NCBI GenBank assembly: GCA_016721085.1
Contig: JADKJI010000023.1
Location: 1 to 64,000, forward strand
DNA: 64,000 nucleotides
Source: Chitinophagaceae bacterium
Lineage (GTDB): Bacteria > Bacteroidota > Bacteroidia > Chitinophagales > Chitinophagaceae
Direction of reading: 5' to 3'
Below the pieces are notes generated by a model. That model ran no database searches. It had not been told where the DNA came from and was given only the letters and a program-made list of their open reading frames with translations. Shown piece by piece: positions 40,498 through 49,891 of this stretch. Position 1 is the first letter of the stretch. The number at the start of each line of letters is the position of its first letter. The position numbers were made by a program, and so were the translations under genes.

Positions 40498-41751
40498 TCA
40501 ACGTCTTCTCTTGCCGGCACCAATCAGATTTCCCTTCAACCTACCAGGATCGGAATACATAGTTGGTGTCTGGTTCTTTTTAAAACTATCGATATCATCT
40601 TTTATCAATTTGAACAGTTCTTCAACAGAAATATCTGGCGGACTTTTCTTGAATGCCCGCAAAATGGCAGCAGTAAATAAACCATGAACAATTTTTTCTT
40701 CATTAGCAAATTCCAATCCTCTTTGATTATCCTTTGTAGCCGCAATGAAGAGATATTGGGAGTTCTTTCTGTTTACAGGTCTTACCACGGTATCCTTTTG
40801 TGATATTCTCAAAATATCATCCATATTATAAGCTTTCCGGGTTTCATCTGAAATGCTAACTCCCGGTGTTTGATCTATCTCTTTAAGATCGAATTTGTTC
40901 ATAGCTTTTTTTACTAAATACTGTACATCACATTTCCCAATACCATTCGAGTCTATTGGATAACAAGCCAATGGCGTATGCAATTGGAAGTCTTTACAAT
41001 CTGGCACACCGTCTCCATCACTATCTTTTGTTTCCAGCACTTCCCCCTTTTCATTAAACCTACAGCCAACTGGTGTTGCAATAGATTTGCCTGCAATACT
41101 ATCTAATAATAGATCGACATCAGGCACTTCCTCTGTTAGCCGCCCCATCATTTCATTAAAGTCGATAGACTTGCTTTTTTCGTATCCAACTGCAATAGTA
41201 CTATCGCCAGTCATAGACATGTTACCAGCAAAACAACAATACAGTAGAGCCGTCAACACAACTTTCTTATCGATAAAAAGATTGAAATATTCCTTAAGGG
41301 TTACATCACGAACAAAACACTTGAGATTATTACGGAAACTATAGATGTCACTGGTCATCATGGCCTGGCTAAATCCCCTCTTTACTGGATCATTCTCCAA
41401 TTCAGTATTCTCCATCCATACCCCATGACCTGAATAAAAAAAAACCATTATATCACCAGGCTTACACTCCTTGATTTTCTTCTTCATCCCCTCAATGATG
41501 TTATCTCGGGTAGCAGCTGCATTATAAATGGTATCAATGTTCGCGGGTTTATAACCAAACTTGGAAATCAGTAATTCCCTTATCGCATTGGCATCGTTAA
41601 CCGGCCCACGCAGGCTTTCATGGCTCTTCTTGTCCTTTGTTTCATAATAATCGTTGATTCCAATCAACAAAGCGTGTTTGGTTTGGCCCCATGCCTCAAC
41701 CCCTAAAACCAATAAAACAAAAGGAAAAACAATTTTAAACACCCTCTTCAT
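40498..41751 (-). CDS. Exported caspase-like protein with Ca-binding-like motif and altered active-site motif
   Basis: 417 residues with a signal peptide (cleavage after EAWGQ). The caspase domain begins at once (HALLIGINDYYE). The catalytic His is H109 in YSGHG. The usual D-x-C motif reads Y171-C172-C173-FAG, so the Asp before the nucleophile, which helps form the S1 pocket in metacaspases, is Tyr here. Residues 243-254 (DSDGDGVPDCKD) match a thrombospondin-3 or EF-hand-like calcium loop inserted in the C-terminal half. The C-terminal part (YLFIAATKDNQRGLEF...HGLFTAAILRAF) is normal caspase sequence. It faces copy 4, with 10 bases between natural ends, and is divergent from the TPR gene at 41811. 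It may be an inactive or differently specific relative. Confidence 0.8.
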   Translation of the reverse strand: MKRVFKIVFPFVLLVLGVEAWGQTKHALLIGINDYYETKDKKSHESLRGPVNDANAIRELLISKFGYKPANIDTIYNAAATRDNIIEGMKKKIKECKPGDIMVFFYSGHGVWMENTELENDPVKRGFSQAMMTSDIYSFRNNLKCFVRDVTLKEYFNLFIDKKVVLTALLYCCFAGNMSMTGDSTIAVGYEKSKSIDFNEMMGRLTEEVPDVDLLLDSIAGKSIATPVGCRFNEKGEVLETKDSDGDGVPDCKDFQLHTPLACYPIDSNGIGKCDVQYLVKKAMNKFDLKEIDQTPGVSISDETRKAYNMDDILRISQKDTVVRPVNRKNSQYLFIAATKDNQRGLEFANEEKIVHGLFTAAILRAFKKSPPDISVEELFKLIKDDIDSFKKNQTPTMYSDPGRLKGNLIGAGKRRR

Positions 41752-41810
41752 ATTAGCAATATTAGTGGTAATTTCCCTCTTAAATTAACCCAAATAACTC
41801 ATTCCCTGAA

Positions 41811-43235
41811 ATGAAAAAGTTGCTTTTTCTTCTTCCAATGGTATTAGCCACTACTTTTTTATTTTCTCAGGGAAATGAACTGGACAGCCTTAAAAAAGCC
41901 CTTCTTTTAGAAAAAACAGATACGGGCAAAATCCTCACACTTTGCTATATCAGCAACATTTACCAGAACTTCAATCCCGACTCCGCATTGATAGTAGCAC
42001 AACAAGCGCACTTCATGGCTAGCAAAGCGAAATACCTTAAGGGAGAAAGCAGGGCTTATTACGAGATGGCTTCAGCTTTTAATAGCATGGGGAATTATCC
42101 GAAAGCCCTTGAATATTATTTGCAGCAACTTAAAATAGAAGAAAAAAGGAATTTCCCCTGGAATATAGCTAGTTCTTATCTTAACCTTGCTATCGTTTAT
42201 ATAAATGTAAAGGACTATGACAATGCCCTCTTCTATGCGAAGATCTGCGACTCCATTGTAAACGCTAACAATTACGAGGACCTTTCTATTTATAGCTTGC
42301 TGGACCTTGGGGATATATATGAGAAGAAAAACAAGCTGGACTCAGCCCTCTACTATGTATCCAATAGTCTCGCAAAAGCAAAAAATGCTGATGAAAAGCA
42401 AATGATTGGTACGGCCTATAATAACCTTGGAAATATTTACCTGAAACTAAACAAGCTCGATATATCGTATACCAATTTTTTAGCAGGGCTACCCTACCAA
42501 AAAGAAACCAGCAACTATAGCATATTATCTGAAAGCTTATTGGGACTTGCCAAAGTATTCGAGAAAAAAGAACAGCTTGATTCTTCACTCCACTTCGGGA
42601 AGGAGTCATTCCATATTGCGTACGATAATCAATTCCTTTTGAATGCACTTGACGCTACAGTGCTTTTATCCAGGGTTTATAAAAAAACAAAAAATATAGA
42701 TAGCTCTTATGCCTATCAGGAAACTATGATAATGCTGAAAGATTCAATCGACAGCAGGGATAAGATAAAGCATATCCAGTTCATGACTACTGAAGAAGAA
42801 ATCAGGCAGAAAGAAATAGCGGAACAGAAACAGATAGAAATCAAGGAGCGAAATCAAAAACTTCAACTTTTACTTATAGGTTTATCAATCCCCATCTTCT
42901 TCTTATTAAGTGTAATGATAAGCCGGAATAAAGTTCACAAGAAACTTATTGAGTTCTTTGGAGTGGTTTCAATATTGATGCTCTTTGAATATATCACCTT
43001 ATTACTGCATCCATTTGTAGCTGAGAAAACAGGCCATTCTCCTTTTTATGAAATCATCATCTTCGTTCTGATAGCAGCTTTGATCACACCCCTCCACCAT
43101 CGCTTTCAGCATTGGGTTATAACCAAGCTAACAGAAATGAATTACCTGAAACATCACAAGCCAGAACCTGCTGTAAATGAAAATGTCAATGAAGAAATCA
43201 TCGGCGAAGATGAATCCAACATTGACACTAAATGA
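41811..43235 (+). CDS. Exported/membrane TPR protein
   Basis: 474 residues. Signal peptide (1-19, FLFSQ), TPR repeats of the longer 40-residue type over about 25-310, a short coiled segment rich in Glu/Lys/Gln (about 325-350), then three hydrophobic helices (about 351-370, 380-400 and 409-425) and an acidic tail. Similar TPR proteins of Bacteroidota carry a C-terminal kinase or LuxR DNA-binding domain after the first helix. Here no such domain is present, so it is probably a membrane-tethered scaffold. It is divergent from the altered caspase gene across 59 bases, which suggests a shared regulatory region. Confidence 0.75.
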   Translation: MKKLLFLLPMVLATTFLFSQGNELDSLKKALLLEKTDTGKILTLCYISNIYQNFNPDSALIVAQQAHFMASKAKYLKGESRAYYEMASAFNSMGNYPKALEYYLQQLKIEEKRNFPWNIASSYLNLAIVYINVKDYDNALFYAKICDSIVNANNYEDLSIYSLLDLGDIYEKKNKLDSALYYVSNSLAKAKNADEKQMIGTAYNNLGNIYLKLNKLDISYTNFLAGLPYQKETSNYSILSESLLGLAKVFEKKEQLDSSLHFGKESFHIAYDNQFLLNALDATVLLSRVYKKTKNIDSSYAYQETMIMLKDSIDSRDKIKHIQFMTTEEEIRQKEIAEQKQIEIKERNQKLQLLLIGLSIPIFFLLSVMISRNKVHKKLIEFFGVVSILMLFEYITLLLHPFVAEKTGHSPFYEIIIFVLIAALITPLHHRFQHWVITKLTEMNYLKHHKPEPAVNENVNEEIIGEDESNIDTK

Positions 43236-43239
43236 TTTA

Positions 43240-43483
43240 CTAAAAGCCTGATACTATCTTGGTGGCGTTTTTCAGTTCCTTTTCCAGAAGTATCTGTTGC
43301 AGCTTTACCAGTGGTATCAACAGCCTTTGCTGATGTATCCGTTGGAGCTGGAGCTGTTGGAGCAGCCTCTTCTTTTTTCTCTTCAGCTGGTGGGTTTGTA
43401 TTGCAGCTGTAAACACCTGCAAAAAGCACCGCAGCCAGGGCGAGCATTGCCCATGAAAAACGTTTTTTGTTTGGGGTTGTCAT
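43240..43483 (-). CDS. Small lipoprotein, Thr/Ala/Lys-rich, probably frameshifted near its end
   Basis: Signal peptide with lipobox VYSC (Cys27), then a low-complexity Ala/Pro/Thr/Lys tail (EEKKEEAAPTAPAP, then DTSGKG). The long frame runs to 43154 and would overlap the convergent TPR gene by 82 bases with unlikely sequence. A neighbouring frame, entered at the AAAA/AAAAA runs near 43270-43285, stops at 43240, 4 bases clear of that gene. I take the latter as the natural end, about 80 residues. Function unknown; small lipoproteins with such tails are common in this group. Confidence 0.5.
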
Positions 43484-43659
43484 AACAGTTAAGTTTTATG
43501 TAATATAAGTCATTTTGATTTTTTACCAAATAATTTATTACCCAATTACCCCAAATTCCAGTTTTATCAACCGTTTGACTTTGACTATACCTCTAAACCT
43601 AGACGTACATATACCATTTAGCTCCTTACGCTATCCTAATTATTCATTACCTTAATCCG

Positions 43660-44868
43660 ATGAAACCAACTTCCATTTCCAGGAGAGGATTTGTCAAATC
43701 AGGGTCGGTTTTTCTTGCTGCATTAAGCGTTGGACCCAGCTTCGCATACAGTCAAAAAATTGAAGAGAACATCAGGGTTGGAATAATCGGCACCGGATCC
43801 AGAGGCTGTGGATTAGCTTCAATAATAAAAGATATGCCTGGCACACAGATTTTAGCTTGTTGCGATATCCTTCCTAACAATTTAAAAGAAGGAATGAGCT
43901 ATGCAGCAAAAGGTGCAAAATCATACTCTGATTACCGCCAATTATTAGACGATAAGAATATAGATGCTGTTATCATCGCTACTCCCCTCTTCCTTCACTA
44001 CCCTATGTCACTAGCCGCCTGGCAAGCCGGAAAACATGTTTACCTGGAAAAATCATTGAGTTACGATATCCCTCAAACCATAGATATCACTAATAAGGTA
44101 AAAAATAGTTCACTGGTCTTCCAGATCGGATACCAATACCGGTATTATGGCTTATATCATAAAGTGAAAGACATCATCCAAAAAAACTGGCTTGGAAAAG
44201 TCACACATTTTGAATGCCAGTATAACCGAAACTCCAATTGGAGAAATCCGGTGAGCGATCCGAAATTGGAACGAATCATCAATTGGAGAATGTACAGGGA
44301 ATATTGTGGCGGCCCTTTATCAGAACTTTGTGCACATGAAATTGATATGGTAAACTATCTCACGGCAAGTCACCCTTTGAAAGCTGTTGCTATGGGCAAT
44401 ATCAATTACTGGAAAGATGGTCGTGATACCTATGATAGTATTCAGGCAATCTATGAATATCCCGGTGGCATACAAGCCAGCTTCAATTCAATTCTCTCAA
44501 ATGCATTCAATGGATATAATATCAAGATTATGGGCGATAAGGCCACCGTTGAAATACTTCGGGATAAAGCCTATATATATGCAGAAAACACCGACACCCA
44601 AAAAGGGATTGTAGATGGTGTTACAGGTGCCACCATTGCTACCCGTACCCAAGGCAAAGCCGTGGAACTAAATTTCAAGAAACAAGGAGAAGAAGATGTA
44701 GACCCTACCCTTTTTGCTTTAACCGATTTCTTCAGCTGTATCAGGGAAAAGAGAAAACCTGTCAGCAATGTAGAAACTGCAATGGAAACATCTATTGCCA
44801 TTCATATGGGAAACGCTGCTGCTGATACCGGCACACAACAAATTTGGAAGCCTGAATTTTCCTTTTAA
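43660..44868 (+). CDS. Gfo/Idh/MocA family oxidoreductase with Tat signal
   Basis: 402 residues. A twin-arginine motif (ISRRGFVKSG) starts a Tat signal peptide to about residue 30. The Rossmann domain follows with VGIIGTGSRGCGL (NAD(P) loop) and the EK of the family in HVYLEKSLSYD. The C-terminal half is the Gfo/Idh/MocA substrate domain (ELCAHEIDMVNYL). Exported members bind their cofactor tightly before export and act on sugars in the periplasm. It opens a co-directional cluster of six genes with gaps of 18 to 100 bases, most of them export-tagged. Confidence 0.85.
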   Translation: MKPTSISRRGFVKSGSVFLAALSVGPSFAYSQKIEENIRVGIIGTGSRGCGLASIIKDMPGTQILACCDILPNNLKEGMSYAAKGAKSYSDYRQLLDDKNIDAVIIATPLFLHYPMSLAAWQAGKHVYLEKSLSYDIPQTIDITNKVKNSSLVFQIGYQYRYYGLYHKVKDIIQKNWLGKVTHFECQYNRNSNWRNPVSDPKLERIINWRMYREYCGGPLSELCAHEIDMVNYLTASHPLKAVAMGNINYWKDGRDTYDSIQAIYEYPGGIQASFNSILSNAFNGYNIKIMGDKATVEILRDKAYIYAENTDTQKGIVDGVTGATIATRTQGKAVELNFKKQGEEDVDPTLFALTDFFSCIREKRKPVSNVETAMETSIAIHMGNAAADTGTQQIWKPEFSF

Positions 44869-44888
44869 ATCTGCCATCACTTGTTTCA

Positions 44889-45908
44889 ATGAAGAATAAA
44901 AATATCATACTTCTAATAATACTGCTGCATTCAGTTATTACTTCTTTCAAAATAGATCCATTAAAAGAATTCCGAATTACAGGCTTCGCTCAAGGCACTA
45001 ACTATCATATCACTTACTATGCCAGCGAATACAAAATCTCTAAAGAACATACAGACAGTATTCTTCAAAGTCTTGATAGCTCACTTTCAATTTATAAACC
45101 GTATTCCATCATAAGCCAATTCAATCTTTCTGAAAAAGGAATTCAAATTGATACCCATCTTCAAAATGTCATAAAACGTTCCCTTGAAATTTATAAAACC
45201 TCAAAAGGTATTTCTGACATAACAGTCTATCCCTTGATGCAACTCTGGGGGTTTGGGACTAAAAGCTCAGATAAAGACCCATCAACTGCCGATATTCAAA
45301 ATACGTTGCTATGTATCGGATCTAATAAGATACATCTCAAGAAGAACTACCTTTCAAAAGATAAACCTTGTACAAAGATTGATGTTAATGGAATAGCACA
45401 AGGATATAGTGTTGATATAGTGGCCGGCTACTTTGATAAAATGGGTATAGAAAATTATATTGTAGAAATTGGTGGTGAGATAAAGGTTAGAGGCAAGAAC
45501 CAATCAACAAATAAAAACTTCCGGATTGGCATTGAGTCACCATCTGAAAATGCAGCTGACAAACCTATCATTAACAAGATTTTGCAGATAGAAAGTGGCG
45601 CAGTAACCACATCGGGAAATTACAGGAAGTTCCATGAAAGCAACGGCAAGAAGATAAGTCATCTCATGGACCCCAAAACAGGCTACCCCTTTCAAAATGA
45701 AATGATCAGTGTAACAGTATGGGCGAAAGATGCTATAACAGCCGATGGGTACGATAACGCGTTAATGGGCATGGACATCACAAAATCCTTCCAATTCCTG
45801 AAAAAACATAAGGAACTGGAAGCCTATTTCATTTACCATGATAAGAATGGAGCCATTAAAGACACTGCAACAAATGGCTTTACCAGACTCATGCTTCCAA
45901 AAAAATAA
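44889..45908 (+). CDS. apbE: FAD:protein FMN transferase (ApbE)
   Basis: 339 residues with an N-terminal signal segment (IILLIILLHSVITSF). ApbE motifs are visible: FAQGTNYHITYY near the start, IDVNGIAQGYSVDIVA around 160, YIVEIGGEIKVRG around 190, ESGAVTTSGNYRKF around 235, and the late metal-site motif TADGYDNALMGM. The enzyme uses FAD to attach FMN covalently to Thr or Ser of exported flavoproteins. No obvious flavinylation target lies in the cluster, so the partner is elsewhere or unrecognised. It starts 20 bases after the first oxidoreductase and was probably co-transcribed with it. Confidence 0.9.
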   Translation: MKNKNIILLIILLHSVITSFKIDPLKEFRITGFAQGTNYHITYYASEYKISKEHTDSILQSLDSSLSIYKPYSIISQFNLSEKGIQIDTHLQNVIKRSLEIYKTSKGISDITVYPLMQLWGFGTKSSDKDPSTADIQNTLLCIGSNKIHLKKNYLSKDKPCTKIDVNGIAQGYSVDIVAGYFDKMGIENYIVEIGGEIKVRGKNQSTNKNFRIGIESPSENAADKPIINKILQIESGAVTTSGNYRKFHESNGKKISHLMDPKTGYPFQNEMISVTVWAKDAITADGYDNALMGMDITKSFQFLKKHKELEAYFIYHDKNGAIKDTATNGFTRLMLPKK

Positions 45909-45951
45909 TCATACCCGTTTCATAATGGTCATCAATAAAAAATAAGTAGTA

Positions 45952-47244
45952 ATGGATAACCAAAGAAGGGATTTTCTTAAAAAAACCGGATTGACAGGTC
46001 TAGGCATTGCCAGTGGTGCATGGCTAAAAACATGGTCATCACCTTTGATTGATGAAGCATCCGATTCGATTGTTTCAGGTAGTCCTTTTATAATTAACCA
46101 GGCTAACCAATCAGTAATTGGCTCTTATGGTGAATGGGCGGCGGGATTAATGAAAGAGAAAATCCCCTCTCTTTCATTTAGGAAAAAAGAATTCACAGAT
46201 ATTAAGCAATGGAAACTGAAAGCAAAAAACAGATTAAAAGAAAGGCTTGCCTCGCCTACCATTAATAAGATTCCAGATGTATCTGTTACTAAGAAATATG
46301 AATTCGATGGTCTGCACTTTGAAGAACTTAGCTGGCAATTGCCTTATGGCCCATTATCAGAAGCTATTCTTATAAAACCTCTCAATGTAAAAGGTAAGCT
46401 ACCAGCTATATTGGCTCTTCACGATCATGGTGGTAATAAATACTTCGGGGCAAAGAAACTAGTAAAAACTGCCGACGAACAAAATCAGGTTATTGTAGAC
46501 CACCAAAAAGCCATATATGAAGGCCGAGCCTGGGCAAACGAAATTGCCAAAAGAGGCTATGTGGTATTAGTGACTGATGCCTTTCCCTTTGGAAGCAGAA
46601 GAGTACGTTTAGAAGATGTTCCTGAAAGCCTAAGTAAAGGACAGAAAGACAACCCTGAAACAACTGAGAACATAATCAACTATAACAAATGGGCTTCCGC
46701 TCATGAACAGATAATGGCAAAATCATTACTTAGTGCCGGCACCACATGGCCTGGGGTGTTCTATGCTGAAGACAGAAGCGCCATAGATATACTTTGTGCA
46801 AGAGAAGATGTAGATGCAAAGAATATCGGCTGCGGTGGACTATCTGGTGGAGGTATGCGAACTGTATTCCTAGCGGGACAGGATGAAAGGATAAAATGCG
46901 CTGTATGTATTGGATTCATGACTACCTGGAAAGACTTCGTTTTACATAAATCACCCAGTCACACATGGATGACCTATGTACCTTTACTACCTAACGAATT
47001 GGACTTTCCTGAAATATTGGGTTTAAGGGCCCCCTTACCTACTTTAGTACAGAACGATATCAATGATGCTCTTTTTACACTGGAAGAAATGAAGGAGGCT
47101 GATGGAATATTATCTGAAATTTTCACAAAAGCTAAAGCCAAGGATAAATATAAATGCTCCTACTATCCTGGTCCTCACAAATTCGACAAAGCCATGCAGG
47201 AAGACGCTTTTGATTGGTTCGACAAATGGTTAAAATCAAAATAA
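45952..47244 (+). CDS. Exported alpha/beta hydrolase (dienelactone hydrolase/acetyl-xylan-esterase-like)
   Basis: 430 residues. A Tat-like N-terminus (NQRRDFLKKTGLTGLGIASG). The alpha/beta hydrolase core has the oxyanion LHDHGG (about 160), a nucleophile elbow GLSGGGMR (Ser, about 300) and a late His in YYPGPHKFD (about 408). An Asp in VQNDINDALFT or EEMKEADG may complete the triad. The sequence resembles the large esterases grouped with acetyl xylan esterases and SGNH-free carbohydrate esterases in polysaccharide loci. The substrate is not known; deacetylation of an N- or O-acetylated glycan would fit GH109 and GH20 neighbours. The next gene starts 18 bases downstream. Confidence 0.75.
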   Translation: MDNQRRDFLKKTGLTGLGIASGAWLKTWSSPLIDEASDSIVSGSPFIINQANQSVIGSYGEWAAGLMKEKIPSLSFRKKEFTDIKQWKLKAKNRLKERLASPTINKIPDVSVTKKYEFDGLHFEELSWQLPYGPLSEAILIKPLNVKGKLPAILALHDHGGNKYFGAKKLVKTADEQNQVIVDHQKAIYEGRAWANEIAKRGYVVLVTDAFPFGSRRVRLEDVPESLSKGQKDNPETTENIINYNKWASAHEQIMAKSLLSAGTTWPGVFYAEDRSAIDILCAREDVDAKNIGCGGLSGGGMRTVFLAGQDERIKCAVCIGFMTTWKDFVLHKSPSHTWMTYVPLLPNELDFPEILGLRAPLPTLVQNDINDALFTLEEMKEADGILSEIFTKAKAKDKYKCSYYPGPHKFDKAMQEDAFDWFDKWLKSK

Positions 47245-47262
47245 AAAATAAAGCTACCATAT

Positions 47263-48666
47263 ATGAAAAGTAACAGAAGGAATTTCCTGAAATACTCAGG
47301 TATGACCGGCTTAGGAATTGCAGGAGCCTCAATGATGCCTTCCTATGCATCATTTAAGGAAATAGTAGAAGAACAAAACAAACCGGCACATTTCAATATG
47401 AGTGGCTTTGCCGCCCCAAAATTGGAAACTGTACGAATTGGCTTTATAGGATTAGGAAACCGAGGCCCCTATGCTGTGGAAAGAATAACACATATTGAAG
47501 GAACAGCAGTTACAGCACTTTGTGACATAAGACCAGAAAAAGTCAGTGCCGTAGTAAAAGCTTTGGATGGCTCTATCCATCATCCTGCTACCTATTCAAG
47601 AGGAAAAGAGGAATGGAAGAAATTATGCGACAGAAAAGATATCGACCTGGTATACATTGCCACACCATGGGCACTGCATACTCCAATTGCAGTATATGCC
47701 ATGAAACAAGGAAAGCATGTATGTATTGAAGTACCAGCAGCAAAAACTGTTGAAGAATGCTGGCAATTGGTGGAAACTTCCGAACAGACCCGCAAACATT
47801 GTATGATTCTGGAAAACTGTTGTTATGATTTCTTTGAACTGCTAACACTCAATCTAACCCGACAGGGATTGATGGGAGAAATTGTTCATGCAGATGGAGG
47901 GTATATTCATACATTAATGGATAGCAATTTCTCAAAAGATAAGTATTACGATATGTGGCGATTGAAAGAGAACTTCCGCAATGGCAATCTTTACCCCACA
48001 CATGGCTTAGGTCCTATAGCCCAAACAATGAATATCAATCGTGGCGATAAAATGGATTATCTGGTTGCAGTTTCTGGAAAAGATTTCCAGATGAGTAAGA
48101 TGGCAAAAGAACTGGCTTCGAAAGATGATTACTACAAGCAATTTGCCAATAAGAATTACAGGGGCAATATGAACACCACTACCATAAAAACAGCAAAAGG
48201 TGCTACTATCATGTTGCAACATGATGTTACTTCTCCTAATGTATACTCCCGGATATTCAAAGTGAGTGGAACGAAAGGTTCAGCTCTTAAGTATCCTATA
48301 GAGGGTCGCATTGCTTTTGGTCACGAAGAGTGGCAAACGAATGAAGAATACAAGAAATTGGAAGAGAAATACCAACCACCAATTGTAAAAAAAGTTGGGG
48401 AACTCGCAAAACAATTGGGTGGACACGGAGGAATGGATTTCCTCATGGATTGGAGAACGATTGATTGTCTCAGGAATGGTTTGCCCTTAGATATTGATGT
48501 GTATGATGCCGCATCCTGGAGTGCAATAGCTCCATTAAGTGAATGGTCGGTAGCCAATAGATCAAACTCCATTGATATACCCGATTTCACTAGAGGCTCA
48601 TGGAAAACCAATCAACCAATTGATATTTCTTTAGAAAAAGGTGGCACTACAAAAGTGCTTTCCTAA
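47263..48666 (+). CDS. GH109-type NAD-dependent glycoside hydrolase (Gfo/Idh/MocA fold)
   Basis: 467 residues. Tat-type signal (SNRRNFLKYSGMTGLGIAGA). NAD loop VRIGFIGLGNRGPYAV at about 57-72. The long C-terminal part has NLYPTHGLGPIAQTMNI, a block typical of GH109 alpha-N-acetylgalactosaminidases, which hydrolyse by transient oxidation at C3 using bound NAD. Length and order match that family well. GH109 members of Bacteroidota act on alpha-GalNAc of mucin or blood-group A glycans, but some have other specificities. The neighbouring GH20 supports an amino-sugar substrate. Confidence 0.85.
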   Translation: MKSNRRNFLKYSGMTGLGIAGASMMPSYASFKEIVEEQNKPAHFNMSGFAAPKLETVRIGFIGLGNRGPYAVERITHIEGTAVTALCDIRPEKVSAVVKALDGSIHHPATYSRGKEEWKKLCDRKDIDLVYIATPWALHTPIAVYAMKQGKHVCIEVPAAKTVEECWQLVETSEQTRKHCMILENCCYDFFELLTLNLTRQGLMGEIVHADGGYIHTLMDSNFSKDKYYDMWRLKENFRNGNLYPTHGLGPIAQTMNINRGDKMDYLVAVSGKDFQMSKMAKELASKDDYYKQFANKNYRGNMNTTTIKTAKGATIMLQHDVTSPNVYSRIFKVSGTKGSALKYPIEGRIAFGHEEWQTNEEYKKLEEKYQPPIVKKVGELAKQLGGHGGMDFLMDWRTIDCLRNGLPLDIDVYDAASWSAIAPLSEWSVANRSNSIDIPDFTRGSWKTNQPIDISLEKGGTTKVLS

Positions 48667-48699
48667 ACTCAACAGATTAAAGATCAAAAAACGATTCCC

Positions 48700-49791
48700 A
48701 TGACTCTAAAGAATTTTTCAATTCTAATAGCCTCATCTCTATTCATCCTATTCTGCCTTACAGCAAATGCACAGGACGCTGAGACAATCTTGTTAAAAAA
48801 TTACAGACCAGAATCAATATACAATATTCCAAAAACCACTATTGGTAAAGCAAAATTCCCTGTGATAGATATGCACGCACATCCGAATGCATTAACAGAA
48901 GAAGGTATAAGGAAATGGATAAAAATCATGGACCAGTTCGGTATTGCAAAAACAATCATTCTCTCTTATCAGACTGGAAAAAATTTTGATACGATTTGCA
49001 ATATATATAAACCATTTAGCAGCCGTTTTGAAGTTTGGTGTGGATTTGATTACACAGGATATCAGGAACCCGGATGGTCTGAAAAAGCTGTAAAAGAACT
49101 GGAAAGATGTTACAAAGCTGGGGCAAGAGGAGTTGGAGAATTAGGTGATAAAGGCCTGGGTGAAACCTACTCTGGGCCAGTACCAGCTTTTGGAATGCAT
49201 GTAGATGACCCCAAAATGAAACCCCTTTTTCAAAAATGTGGTCAATTGGGGATGCCTGTAAACATCCATGTAGCTGAACCTATGTGGATGTATCAACCCA
49301 TGGATTCTACCAATGATGGATTGATGAATGCCTATTCATGGAGAATTGATAAGACTAAACCTGGGTTATTAAGTCATCAGGAACTGATTCAAACCTTAGA
49401 AAATGTAGTAAAGGAAAATCCGGCTACCACTTTCATTGCTTGCCACCTCGCCAATTGCGAATATGACCTAAGTATCATTGGCCGCTTATTAAAAAAATAT
49501 AAAAACCTCTATGCCGATATCTCCGCACGATATGGAGAAACCGCAGCCATACCAAGATATATGTTGGCATTCTATAAGGAGCACCAGGATAAACTTCTCT
49601 ACGGTACTGATATGGGGACCAACCCGAAAATGTATGCCATGACATTACGTATTCTCGAATCAAATGATGAACACTTCTACGACGATGAACTTCGTCAATT
49701 CCATTATCCCATGAACGGCTTCGGACTACCCGATGAGGTTCTGAAGAAATTATATAATGGAAATGCTTCAAAAATTCTGAATAAGAAATAG
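48700..49791 (+). CDS. Exported amidohydrolase-family protein
   Basis: 363 residues with a signal peptide (cleavage after TANAQ). The TIM-barrel amidohydrolase-2 pattern is visible: IDMHAHPN (first metal His pair), VNIHVAEP (about 188), ACHLANCEYD (about 247) and GTDMGTN (Asp, late metal or catalytic site). Members are decarboxylases or hydrolases acting on cyclic carbonyl compounds. Here the export signal and the glycan-processing neighbours suggest a role after sugar oxidation or deacylation, but that is inference. It starts 33 bases after the GH109 gene, and the GH20 gene follows 100 bases downstream. Confidence 0.75.
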   Translation: MTLKNFSILIASSLFILFCLTANAQDAETILLKNYRPESIYNIPKTTIGKAKFPVIDMHAHPNALTEEGIRKWIKIMDQFGIAKTIILSYQTGKNFDTICNIYKPFSSRFEVWCGFDYTGYQEPGWSEKAVKELERCYKAGARGVGELGDKGLGETYSGPVPAFGMHVDDPKMKPLFQKCGQLGMPVNIHVAEPMWMYQPMDSTNDGLMNAYSWRIDKTKPGLLSHQELIQTLENVVKENPATTFIACHLANCEYDLSIIGRLLKKYKNLYADISARYGETAAIPRYMLAFYKEHQDKLLYGTDMGTNPKMYAMTLRILESNDEHFYDDELRQFHYPMNGFGLPDEVLKKLYNGNASKILNKK

Positions 49792-49891
49792 CGCTATCGA
49801 TTGTCTGAAAATTGAATGCTCACTTGTAAGGGTACTACATTCTGTACCTTTATAGGGAACTTCTTTATTGCCCAAAGTAAAAACTGATATC

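Noticed and set aside
38404..40680. A 758-residue caspase with a novel C-terminal tail antisense to the next gene
   Set aside because: Paralogues end at the homologous point, and one A restores that stop. The tail is composed of antisense sequence of the neighbour.
43154..43239. Extended C-terminus of the small lipoprotein antisense to the TPR gene
   Set aside because: The neighbouring frame stops at 43240, just clear of the TPR gene, and the extra sequence is unlike a lipoprotein tail.
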